From BJGN01 sp041159865 (GTDB lineage: Bacteria > Bacteroidota > Bacteroidia > Chitinophagales > Saprospiraceae), in assembly GCA_041159865.1 (NCBI GenBank), contig JBEAXK010000161.1, positions 1 to 54,705 of the forward strand: 54,705 nt of DNA, read 5' to 3'. The translations under genes and the position numbers were made by a program. The notes below the pieces were generated by a model. It made no database searches and was not told where the DNA came from. It saw nothing but the letters and a program-made list of their open reading frames with translations. Positions 32,334 to 41,500 of the stretch are shown piece after piece (the stretch's first letter is position 1; the number at the start of each line of letters is the position of its first letter).

Positions 32334-33302
32334 ATGAAAAATAAACCGGGTCATATCCTTATGCTGGATCATGCAGATCCTTTATTAACTCATTTTTTAA
32401 CCCAAAACGGATTCATTGTTACTGAGGATACAACGTCAACTTTCGAAGCCTTACAATCATCTCTCGCCATTTATCAAGGCATTATTTTAAGAAGTCGCTG
32501 GACACTGGACACCTCATTTTTTGAGGCTGCAGTTCATTTGTTATTTATAGGCAGACTGGGCGTGGGCGTAGAACACATTGACGAGGCTTGTGCCGCTAAA
32601 CATGGGGTCCATATATTAACTACGCCTGAAGCCAGCAAAGATACCGTGGCAGAACATACCATGGGCTTAATATTAATGTTATTGAATAAGCTGGGAAAGG
32701 CCGATCGAGAAATTCGTCAAAATATATGGGAAAGAAAGGCAAATAGTGGCATTGAGTTAAAAGGGAAGACCGTGGGCATTTTAGGTTTTGGAAATATGGG
32801 TAGAGCCGTTGCACAAAGGTTATCAGGCTTTGAAGTCGAAATGATATTCTGCGACCTCTTACCTGCAAGATCAATTCCTGATTACATCAGACAAGTTGAT
32901 GAGCAGACGCTCTTCAGTGAAACTGATATTCTGACCATTCATATCCCCCTAAATGAAAGCAACCATTATTTCATCAGTTATAAATATCTGAATCAATTTA
33001 AAAAGAACTTATTTGTCATTAATACGGCAAGAGGAGGCGTTTTAGAAACAGACGGACTTGTCAGACATTTAAAAGAAGGAAAAATTAAAGGTGCCGCTCT
33101 GGATGTAATTGAATATGAAGAACAATCCTTCAATGAACTGGATATTGCTTCCCTCCCCCCTTCTTTTCAGTATCTAAAAACTGCAGAAAACGTAATTTTA
33201 AATCCACATATAGCCGGTATATCAAAAGAAGCCGTTACCAAACATGCCATAGTTATGGCACAAAAAATTTCACAATTATTTAAGTTAGAGATGCATGTTT
33301 AA
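32334..33302 (+). CDS. D-isomer-specific 2-hydroxyacid dehydrogenase (SerA-like)
   Basis: The 322-residue NAD-dependent dehydrogenase starts at ATG 32334, 7 bp after the desulfurase stop. The Rossmann motif is GKTVGILGFGNMGRAVAQRL. Catalytic residues sit in NTARGGVLETDGLV (Arg), LDVIEYEE (Glu) and LNPHIAGIS (His). There is no C-terminal ACT or ASB domain, so if it is phosphoglycerate dehydrogenase it is the short form. Association with a cysteine desulfurase and class V PLP enzymes could point to serine/cysteine supply, but substrate is not readable from sequence. It overlaps the SNF2 gene by 8 bp. Confidence 0.88.
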   Translation: MKNKPGHILMLDHADPLLTHFLTQNGFIVTEDTTSTFEALQSSLAIYQGIILRSRWTLDTSFFEAAVHLLFIGRLGVGVEHIDEACAAKHGVHILTTPEASKDTVAEHTMGLILMLLNKLGKADREIRQNIWERKANSGIELKGKTVGILGFGNMGRAVAQRLSGFEVEMIFCDLLPARSIPDYIRQVDEQTLFSETDILTIHIPLNESNHYFISYKYLNQFKKNLFVINTARGGVLETDGLVRHLKEGKIKGAALDVIEYEEQSFNELDIASLPPSFQYLKTAENVILNPHIAGISKEAVTKHAIVMAQKISQLFKLEMHV

Positions 33303-36237
33303 CGAAATGAGGGAAAAGGAGGGAAATGTTGACATCGTTTACAATATTTCAGAAGTCTTGCCAAGTTTATATTTACCAAATGCTTATGTGGTTAGCCGAG
33401 ATAAACATGGGAATCTGGCTCATATAAAACAAAAAGCTACGCCTGAAACGGTAGTGAGTTTCAAATTTGATATCAGTGAAGCACAACGTCGCTTGTTTCA
33501 AATTATAAACGAATTATTACCCGATGCACTGGAAAAAAAATATTCTCCGCCAAAAAAGAAAGTCAAATCTCTTGAAACTTTAATGGCAGATGAGGAAATT
33601 CAACCCAAAATTTTCCAGTTTGTCCAACGTAGAATGGACGAATTTCTTACCCTGTTAATAAAAAATAATTTTTTTTTAACCTTTTCAATTGACAGAAGAA
33701 TTCTGGTAAAAGATTTTTTGGTCAGACTAGAGTTAGCTTATTTACAGCCCCATCTTTCCTTCCATCGGGATGCGTACGGTGTTGCCTACCAGCTAAAATT
33801 ATCTAATAATGGTCATGTTTGGCGAATAAAAGATAAAGACGTTGTCCCTATTTCAAATACTCCAGGCTGGTTAATTGTAGATTATGTTTTATATCGGGTT
33901 TCACAAATAAATGGAAATATGGTAAAGCCATTTTTACAGAAAGATGAAATTCGAATCCCTAAAAATTCGGTTAAATCCTATTTTCAAAAATTCATCATTA
34001 AAATTGCCGCCCAACTCGATTTTGAAGCAACAGGCTTTGCAGTACTTCAATCAGGTATATTAACAGGTTGCCGGTTAGACCTAGTTGATCATTTGTTAGG
34101 AGATGGCAAAGTCCTTCAAGTAAAAATGATTTATGAACAAGCTGAATTTAGCTGGTTTGATAAAAAAGATAAAAAAGCTGGATTGTCCTTTCAGGGGGAT
34201 GAAGTAACCATCACGCAGGTTTCAAGAGATTTAGCAGCAGAAAAACAATATTTAAAGCGACTTGAAGCCATCGGACTACAAGTTATTGAGGGTACAGGGG
34301 TTTTCACAAATATTACCTTAGATTCAGAAACAGATCCTTATGCCTTATTAAAATGGATGGGGGAACACAAAGTAGACTTAGAAAAACAAGGATTTGTCAT
34401 AGGTGAGGTCTATGAATCTGGAATGCCTCTTTCTTTTAGTATTCCTACCTTGTCTCTTGACACCAAGCAAACCGCAGACTGGTTCGACATAGACGGCCAG
34501 GTAACAGTGGGAAAACATATTTTTTCTTTCAGATTGCTCGCCCCATTCATCAGAAAAAATGAAAGACTATATCCTTTGCCCGATGGTACTGTTTTTGTGA
34601 TACCCATGGAATGGATGAATAAGTTTAAAGATATTACCCAATTTGCAAAATCAGATGACCAGTCTCTTCGCCTCAATAAAAATCAATATACTTTATTACA
34701 GGAAGCTGATATTTCCCTTCCTGCAACGACCCTAAATACAGACATAGAAATTATTCTGCCTCGTTTTCTTAAAGCTGAACTCCGTCCTTATCAGTTTGAA
34801 GGTTATAAATGGCTGGTGGAACTATATCATAACCATTTAGGTGCTTGTTTGGCAGATGATATGGGGCTTGGGAAAACCTTGCAAACAATTGCCGTTTTAT
34901 TATATGCCAAAGAAAAAAAGATAGAGGAAGGAATCGCTTTTGAGAAAAATAATGTAGGTCGCCAATTAGATATTTTTGCAGCTAAAGACGCTGGTTTTCT
35001 TCAATCACTTCATGCACTTATTATTTTGCCTGCCAGTTTAGTATTTAACTGGGAAAAAGAACTTTCCAGATTCGCACCTAATCTTTTTGTTTATAAACAT
35101 ACTGGAAATAAACGACATAAAGATATCAGATTACTCAAACGTTATGATGTCATATTGACTACCTATCAAACAGTTATCAGGGATTCGACTCTTTTATCGC
35201 AAATGACTTATGAATATATTATTTTGGACGAAAGCCAGCAAATAAAGAATAAAGACAGTGCTGCATTCATTAATATAAATGAACTGGAGGCGCTACACAA
35301 AATATCCTTAAGTGGAACCCCTATCGAAAATTCACTTTCCGATTTATGGTCTCAAATGCAATTTATAAATCCAGACTTATTGGGTAACTTCCATTTTTTT
35401 AAGAAAGAATTTATTTTACCTATTGAAAGAATGGGCGATGAAGATAAAAAAGCACGGTTACGAAGTTTGGTAAGTCCCTTTTTATTGAGAAGGACAAAGG
35501 AAGAGGTGGCTAAAGATTTACCCCCATTGACCACTCAGGTATTCTACAGTGAAATGTCGGTAGAACAAAAGAAATTATATGAAAAAGAAAAATCAGCAGC
35601 GAGAAATTATCTGCTCGAGAATTTCAATGAAAATGATTCCCGATTCAGAATGGAGTTACTTCAGACCCTTACAAAATTAAGACAACTAGTCAATCACCCC
35701 GTTTTAGTGCACGAAGATTACACAAAGGAAAGTGGTAAATTTCAAGATATATGTGCCAAATGGGAAGAAGTAAAAAAAAGTGGACATAAAGTGCTGTTTT
35801 TCAGTTCTTTTGTTAAACATTTAAATATTTTTAAAGCTTATTTTGAAGAATCAAATACGCCTTATGCCTGGTTAACAGGTTCTCTGACAGCAGAAGAAAA
35901 GAAAAAACAAATCAATCTTTTTGAAAAAAATCCGAAAGTACAAGCATTTTTTATTTCCATAAAAGCTGGTGGAACCGGACTAAATCTTACCGCAGCAGAT
36001 TATGTGTTTATCTTGGATCCCTGGTGGAACCCTTCAACGGAACAACAAGCAATAGCAAGAGCTCATCGCATTGGTCAGGAAAAATCAGTGATGGCCTTAA
36101 AATTTATAACGAGAGAAAGCATTGAGGAAAAAATACTTCACTTACAGGAAAAGAAAAGCCAGTTAGCAGAAGATATCCTGAGCGGTACAGGTACCCATCA
36201 GCTTAATCGTAATGAACTTAATTTTTTACTGTCCTGA
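33295..36237 (+). CDS. SNF2-family DEAD-like helicase/ATPase
   Basis: The 980-residue protein is a bacterial Swi2/Snf2 ATPase that translocates on DNA or remodels nucleoprotein. The N-terminal 490 residues are a family-specific region without clear zinc motif. The helicase core follows: ADDMGLGKTLQT (Walker A Lys527), LIILPASLVFNWEKEL, VILTTYQTVIRD, motif II ILDESQQIKN (DESQ rather than DEAH), SLSGTPIENSLSDLW, then the C-terminal lobe GGTGLNLTAADYVFILDPWW and EQQAIARAHRIGQ. It is the last gene of the glmM operon (8-bp overlap upstream) and its final 40 bp overlap the convergent sterol-desaturase gene. Possible roles are transcription recycling or DNA repair. Confidence 0.93.
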   Translation: MFNEMREKEGNVDIVYNISEVLPSLYLPNAYVVSRDKHGNLAHIKQKATPETVVSFKFDISEAQRRLFQIINELLPDALEKKYSPPKKKVKSLETLMADEEIQPKIFQFVQRRMDEFLTLLIKNNFFLTFSIDRRILVKDFLVRLELAYLQPHLSFHRDAYGVAYQLKLSNNGHVWRIKDKDVVPISNTPGWLIVDYVLYRVSQINGNMVKPFLQKDEIRIPKNSVKSYFQKFIIKIAAQLDFEATGFAVLQSGILTGCRLDLVDHLLGDGKVLQVKMIYEQAEFSWFDKKDKKAGLSFQGDEVTITQVSRDLAAEKQYLKRLEAIGLQVIEGTGVFTNITLDSETDPYALLKWMGEHKVDLEKQGFVIGEVYESGMPLSFSIPTLSLDTKQTADWFDIDGQVTVGKHIFSFRLLAPFIRKNERLYPLPDGTVFVIPMEWMNKFKDITQFAKSDDQSLRLNKNQYTLLQEADISLPATTLNTDIEIILPRFLKAELRPYQFEGYKWLVELYHNHLGACLADDMGLGKTLQTIAVLLYAKEKKIEEGIAFEKNNVGRQLDIFAAKDAGFLQSLHALIILPASLVFNWEKELSRFAPNLFVYKHTGNKRHKDIRLLKRYDVILTTYQTVIRDSTLLSQMTYEYIILDESQQIKNKDSAAFININELEALHKISLSGTPIENSLSDLWSQMQFINPDLLGNFHFFKKEFILPIERMGDEDKKARLRSLVSPFLLRRTKEEVAKDLPPLTTQVFYSEMSVEQKKLYEKEKSAARNYLLENFNENDSRFRMELLQTLTKLRQLVNHPVLVHEDYTKESGKFQDICAKWEEVKKSGHKVLFFSSFVKHLNIFKAYFEESNTPYAWLTGSLTAEEKKKQINLFEKNPKVQAFFISIKAGGTGLNLTAADYVFILDPWWNPSTEQQAIARAHRIGQEKSVMALKFITRESIEEKILHLQEKKSQLAEDILSGTGTHQLNRNELNFLLS

Positions 36238-37487
36238 TATATATTTTTTGGCGTTTTCAGACAAAAGATTAGACTTCCAATCCAAGAGATGAGACTGAAA
36301 ATGAATATCAATTCATTCCCAATGGGAATAAATACGTCTAATCCGAACCAGCTTTTAGTTTGAGAAAGATAGCATATTACAAAAGAAAAACGAATAGATT
36401 CCCAAAAAATAGCGTTTCTGTTTCTATCCATTAACTCCGTGTAGGCATAAATAGAGATAAATGCATAGAAACCATAAAAAAAGATATTTGGTAAACCAAT
36501 AGCTCCAATTCGTCCAAAGAAAAACATCGTATTTAACAAAATAAAAGCAAATTGAATCCAAGACCAGATAATTAATCTGGATTCTGCTGGTGGATTAAAT
36601 TTTACATATTCATATACTTCCTCAATTTTATCCACTTCATATTTTTCTTTAACATCTTCTGGTCTCCAGCCCGTTGGTCTGAACCAAATGGTACATTTGT
36701 CCCATATATTTCTAGTTCTTATCGCATCTTTAATCAAAAGGAACAAGTGCTGGAAATTGATTTTTACAGGATTCCAGGTTCTCACCGGTCTGGATACACC
36801 ATAAACCGGAGGTTCACTTTCTAATTCTTCCTGGAAGGTACCAAACCATTTATCCCAGAAAATAAAAATCTGACTAAAATTTTTATCCATATAAATAGGA
36901 TTTATGGCATGATGAACCCTATGGTGTGCAGGCGTGACTATGATATTTTCCAGCCAGCCCATTTTTTTGATGTAGCGTGTATGGTACCAAAACTGAGCAA
37001 ATAAATGCAAAGGAGCCACCGTTGCAATAACTTGCGTTTCAACACCTAAAAGTGCACAAGGCAACAGAAAAAAAGTAAATAAATTGATAAAGGAAGAAAT
37101 ACTTTGACGCAGCGCACAAGCTAGATTAAATTCTTCACTGCTATGATGAATGATATGATTATTCCATAGAATATTGATCCTGTGTTGAAATCGATGTGTC
37201 CAGTAACCTTGTAAATCTAATACTATAAAGGTGATAATAAAGGCTAAAATTGTTGATTCAACCTGAAACAAAGCCATATTACGCAACATATATTCATAAC
37301 TGATGATTGAAACACTTAAGCCTAATATATCTTTAATAGAGTTTGTTAATCCGGAACTTAAACTGGATATACTATCCATAGAAGGTGAAAACTTTTCTCC
37401 TATTTTCCATTGATAAAAATATTCTATCAAAATAAGAGTCAAAAAAAAGGGTATTGCAAAAAGAAGTACAAAGCCGTAAGTTTCCAT
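36198..37487 (-). CDS. Sterol desaturase/fatty acid hydroxylase-family membrane protein
   Basis: The 429-residue integral membrane protein carries the eight-histidine di-iron signature of the fatty acid hydroxylase superfamily: HRFQHRINILWNNHIIHHSS and, after two hydrophobic segments, APAHHRVHHAINPIYMDKN-type block (here TPAHHRVHHAI). Several transmembrane helices flank it, with an extra C-terminal hydrophobic domain of four helices after residue 300. Members hydroxylate or desaturate lipids, or cleave alkylglycerols; the C-terminal extension resembles the alkylglycerol-monooxygenase-like branch, which is a tentative reading. Its ATG lies 1 bp after the ung stop, and its C-terminal coding end overlaps the SNF2 gene by 40 bp on the opposite strand. 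Confidence 0.88.
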   Translation of the reverse strand: METYGFVLLFAIPFFLTLILIEYFYQWKIGEKFSPSMDSISSLSSGLTNSIKDILGLSVSIISYEYMLRNMALFQVESTILAFIITFIVLDLQGYWTHRFQHRINILWNNHIIHHSSEEFNLACALRQSISSFINLFTFFLLPCALLGVETQVIATVAPLHLFAQFWYHTRYIKKMGWLENIIVTPAHHRVHHAINPIYMDKNFSQIFIFWDKWFGTFQEELESEPPVYGVSRPVRTWNPVKINFQHLFLLIKDAIRTRNIWDKCTIWFRPTGWRPEDVKEKYEVDKIEEVYEYVKFNPPAESRLIIWSWIQFAFILLNTMFFFGRIGAIGLPNIFFYGFYAFISIYAYTELMDRNRNAIFWESIRFSFVICYLSQTKSWFGLDVFIPIGNELIFIFSLISWIGSLIFCLKTPKNIYQDSKKLSSLRLS

Positions 37488-37488
37488 T

Positions 37489-38163
37489 TTAGATTAGATT
37501 AAAATCGATGGGTGAAAGATCATTTAGCCTTAAAAAAGTATTAGCTTGCGAAAAATGTTTGTTCCCATTGAATGCCCCTCTCGCCAATGGAGAAGGGTGT
37601 GCCGCTTCAAGGATTAAATGCTTCATTGGGTCAATTAAATCTTTCTTTCTTTTGGCATAATTCCCCCAAAGCATAAAAACAAGTGAATTCCTTTCTTTTG
37701 ATAATTTTTGTATGACTATGTCAGTAAATGTCTGCCATCCTACAGCCTGATGAGAAGCCGCTATTCCATGTTCAACGGTCAAACAGGCATTCAGCAATAA
37801 AACACCTTGTTCCGCCCATTTAGTTAAATCTCCATGTTTTGGTATGGGTAATTGCAAATCACTGGAAAGCTCTTTAAAAATATTTTGAAGAGAAGGAGGA
37901 ATTCTGACACCTTGAGGAACAGAAAAACTTAAACCCATGGCTTCGTTGGGGTTATGATATGGATCTTGTCCAAGGATAACCACCTTTACCTGATTAAAAG
38001 GAGTTAAACGAAAGGCCTCAAAAATTTTATTACCTGCCGGATAGATAACTTTTCCTTGTAATTTTTCTTTCTTAATAAAGGAGACTAACTCCTCAAAATA
38101 GGGTTTATTAAACTCTTCAGCTAATACTACTTTCCAGCTTTCTTCGATGTTAACATTTGCCAT
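37489..38163 (-). CDS. ung: Uracil-DNA glycosylase
   Basis: The enzyme removes uracil from DNA at the start of base excision repair. The 224-residue family 1 protein has the water-activating motif VVILGQDPYHNPNEAMGLSF with catalytic Asp, the Phe-stacking segment, LLLNACLTVEHG, VFMLWGNYAKRK, and the minor-groove HPSPLA loop with catalytic His. Length is normal. It starts the two-gene unit with the sterol-desaturase-family protein (1-bp gap), a pairing without an obvious functional link. The 380-bp upstream gap contains two hairpins that belong to the end of the giant gene. Confidence 0.98.
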   Translation of the reverse strand: MANVNIEESWKVVLAEEFNKPYFEELVSFIKKEKLQGKVIYPAGNKIFEAFRLTPFNQVKVVILGQDPYHNPNEAMGLSFSVPQGVRIPPSLQNIFKELSSDLQLPIPKHGDLTKWAEQGVLLLNACLTVEHGIAASHQAVGWQTFTDIVIQKLSKERNSLVFMLWGNYAKRKKDLIDPMKHLILEAAHPSPLARGAFNGNKHFSQANTFLRLNDLSPIDFNLI

Positions 38164-38263
38164 GGCTTTTGACCCTTTCCCGTAAAATTAACCTAATTGA
38201 ATAAAATTTACTAATACCCTATAAGAATTCTTTATTTTGAATGTAGGTGACTTTTGATTTTCT

Positions 38264-38301
38264 AAAAAAAAAAGTGACGTCAATCAAAGATTGACGCCAC
38301 T
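38264..38301 (-). terminator. Rho-independent terminator downstream of the giant secreted protease gene
   Basis: AGTGACGTCAATC (38273-38285), AAA loop, GATTGACGCCACT (38289-38301): a 13-bp stem with one G-U pair, followed on the minus strand by ten U (38264-38273). It lies 243 bp after the giant gene's stop and 100 bp before ung, so it separates the two units. Confidence 0.88.
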
Positions 38302-38417
38302 ACAAATAGGTGTAAATAAAAATTTAAGTTACAAAGAGTAACCTATAATTTAATCAGATTGATTAATTTAATGAATCAAATTTCTAAAAAATTCTATTTG
38401 TTAGGTGGAAATTTTAA

Positions 38418-38460
38418 CACTTATTTTTCCCTTAAACGCTAAATAAGGGAAAAATAAGTG
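38418..38460 (-). repeat. Perfect 17-bp inverted repeat in the 3' region of the giant gene
   Basis: CACTTATTTTTCCCTTA (38418-38434) and its exact complement (38444-38460) enclose a 9-nt loop, 84 bp after the giant gene's stop. Neither strand has a convincing U-tract after it. It may be a 3'-end stabiliser, a first weak terminator or a protein-binding site. The rest of the gap 38164-38543 is AT-rich and shows nothing else. Confidence 0.6.
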
Positions 38461-38543
38461 AATGTATATGGAATTTTATATTTATATATATAACTAATTC
38501 AATATATTAAGTATTTTTTAAACTAGAAATAAAGCAAACTTTT

Positions 38544-41500
38544 TTATTGTTTAAAATAAAGAATTCTTTTAGTAATTTTTTGCTGACCAAATTGAAGTAA
38601 GGCAAAATAAACTCCATTAGGTGTTCCTTTACCAGGTTCCCATGTCCATTGATGAAAGCCCTTTTCATTATAAATAGCTTGTTGAAAGACCTTCCTTCCC
38701 CACAAATCGGTAATAACAAAACTGGTTTTTCCCTTTGTAGGAAGAAAAAACTGAATATTTGCAAATTCTGAAACTGGATTAGGGGAAATATCCATCCATA
38801 AGTTATTTTCCCTTTCCATAAATCCTGGATGAGGTTTGCCTTGTACATAAATGTCCCCCTCCTCCCTGGCATTACAATTAAAAAGAACCTGAATAGGTAT
38901 AGGCGTTGAAAAAGAGGTAAAGCATCCTGAAATGGGTAAAGTATATTGTACTCGATATTCAAGCGTACCCAACCTGCTTGTTGGGGGAGAATAGGTAGCC
39001 AGCGTGTCCTTTAGTAAATAAAGGTAAGAAGTTCCAGGAATACGATATTGCCACACAAACCGAGCATTTGGATGTGGTGGATTTATATTTGTGACACTCA
39101 AATTTATAACTTTATTTAAACAAACCAAAGTATCAGAAATGCTTACCTGAATTTTAGGTTGTTCAGAAATTGTGGCCCTTAGTATATTTGAAGTTAATGT
39201 TCCACAACCAAAAACAGGATCAACCATAACGGCTCTGTACCATAATCTGGAGGGTAAACCCGCATTTAATTTAAATCGGGTACTTTCAGTAGTAGTGAGT
39301 TTTGTCCAGTTGATAGCATCTGGACTACTCTCCCAGGTTATTAAGGACACATTTCCACCGCCTTGTTTATTTGCATCTAAATATAAGTTACCACCTGTAC
39401 AAACCAAAGTATCTGTTTGGGTTATGGAAAAAATTGGGTTTTTCCGAACCAATACAGAAAGGGTATCTGAATAAGTTGGGTTGCAATTAAACCATTTTGA
39501 CCGGATACCCACTCTAAAGAAATAAACACCTGCAGTATCAGGAATATGATTATAGAAATTTCCAATAGCTCCTGTTATCGGTCTCCAATTAGAAAAACTA
39601 TCACGCACTTCCCATTGATAATTTATGGAATCTGTAAATGGCTGAGGTTTAAAAGTGGTAAATAAAACATTGGTTGCACCAACACATACTTCTTTATAAT
39701 TAACATTCAATTTAGCTTTTGGAGCTAATAATCCTTGAACAGTGAGATTATTTGAATAAATAAATCCACAATTGGTTCCTCCCTCCATCACCATTCTGAT
39801 ATAATATAATTGAGGGGTACTTACAGTTAAATTTTCAATAGGTTTTGTTGCCTCCAGGATATTGAACCAATGGAGTCTGTTTACACTATATTGCCAGAAA
39901 TATCTTCTTCCCGATTGCGTAATCTGATTTGAAGTAACCTGAAAAAATTCTCCAACACATATTTCAATGGTTGGAGAAGAAATAAATACACCAGGCAGAT
40001 TCACTCCTGCAATTTTTAATCCTGGTGTGATAATGGAATCGCAGGGATAATCGGGAAGAACAGCAATCATGCGGTAAAAATTAATCCCTGGATTTACAAA
40101 TGAGCGATAAATAAATTGATTTGCCTCTGGAATCGTTTCCCATAGAACACTATCAGCGCTTATTTGCCAGGCATATTTTATCGTTCCATTATAAATAGGG
40201 GTTATGGGTGCTCTCATTTCAAAAGCTTCACCAGCACAATACTGGGTTTTAAGGGTAGATATCTGCGCCCGATAACGGGTAATTATTTTTATTAAAGCGG
40301 GTGATGAGCTCGTTTCCGGACAATTTCCACCTTTTGCCTGCAAAGTACCTCGATAATAAACAATTCTTGCCTGGGAGGTTGGAACACGATATTGACTCTC
40401 ACTGGCGCCTGAAATAGAATCCCATTTTATGCCGTCAACACTGGTAAACCATCTATATTTTAATTTATCCTCATCTAAAATATTTGAACGCATACGAAGA
40501 TTCAATATATCGTCCTCGCAATAGCTATTATTCACCTGATTTAAAGCAACATTTGCAGATCCAAGTTGAGTAATCACAACAGGTCTGGAGAAAAATTCGG
40601 GACAGGATGATCCTGTAGAACCGACTCGAACTCTAAAAGTCAAAACGCCTGGATCTGGAGCTGAAACAACGAGTGAATTACCTGTTTGACCTGTTAAATT
40701 AATCCAATTACCCAGATATTCCAGTTGTTGCCACTGAAATCTTAATCCCTGCGTATTACCAAGAGATTTTACCTCAATTAAAGTGGTTCCCCCTGAGCAA
40801 AGTAACGTATCGCGAACAGTCGTCGAAAAATCATCAAAACCAGCAGATCTGATATAAATCGCAGGGGTTGTGACTGAAGGACAAATACTACTATCTGCTT
40901 GAAGCACAGCCCTATAATATCCTGCTTTATCTCCAGTTAACTGATTAATAGCCAATTTATCTCCCACTGCATTATTTATATTTGTCCATGTGATGCCATC
41001 TACGCCATATTGCCACCTGTATTTAATGGGGAATGTAATATTTGGTCCCATCGATGCAGTTAATGTCGTTGTAACACCTGGACAAAGAATTGGATTGTCC
41101 CCTTGATTCGTAGTCAGCGTTGCAGCATTTGTTTGTACACCTCTGATCGTAATCGTATTGGAATAGGCCACACAGGTAGAACCTAATTTTAAAATTTGAA
41201 CTCTAAAATAATATATACCCGTGGTGGTTATGTTAAATCGCTCAGTTAGGGAACCAGCTTCCGCAATGGTATTCCAGAATTTATTATCTCTGCTAAATTG
41301 CCATCGGTATAAAACAGGGGAAGAATTATCGGACACTGTAGCGGTTACAGGGACAAAATCCCCTTTACAAGCATATCTAACATCCGATTGAATGGTAACA
41401 GAAGGAAGTTTTTCTCCCGTAAGTTGAATGGCATTTGAAAAGGATATCCCACAGTTCCCTGAAGGATTTTGCACCCCTACCCGATAGAAAAATCCGGGAT

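Noticed and set aside
38507..38962. 151-residue frame on the minus strand near the end of the giant gene
   Set aside because: It lies in another frame of the type IX sorting-domain coding region and has no independent features.
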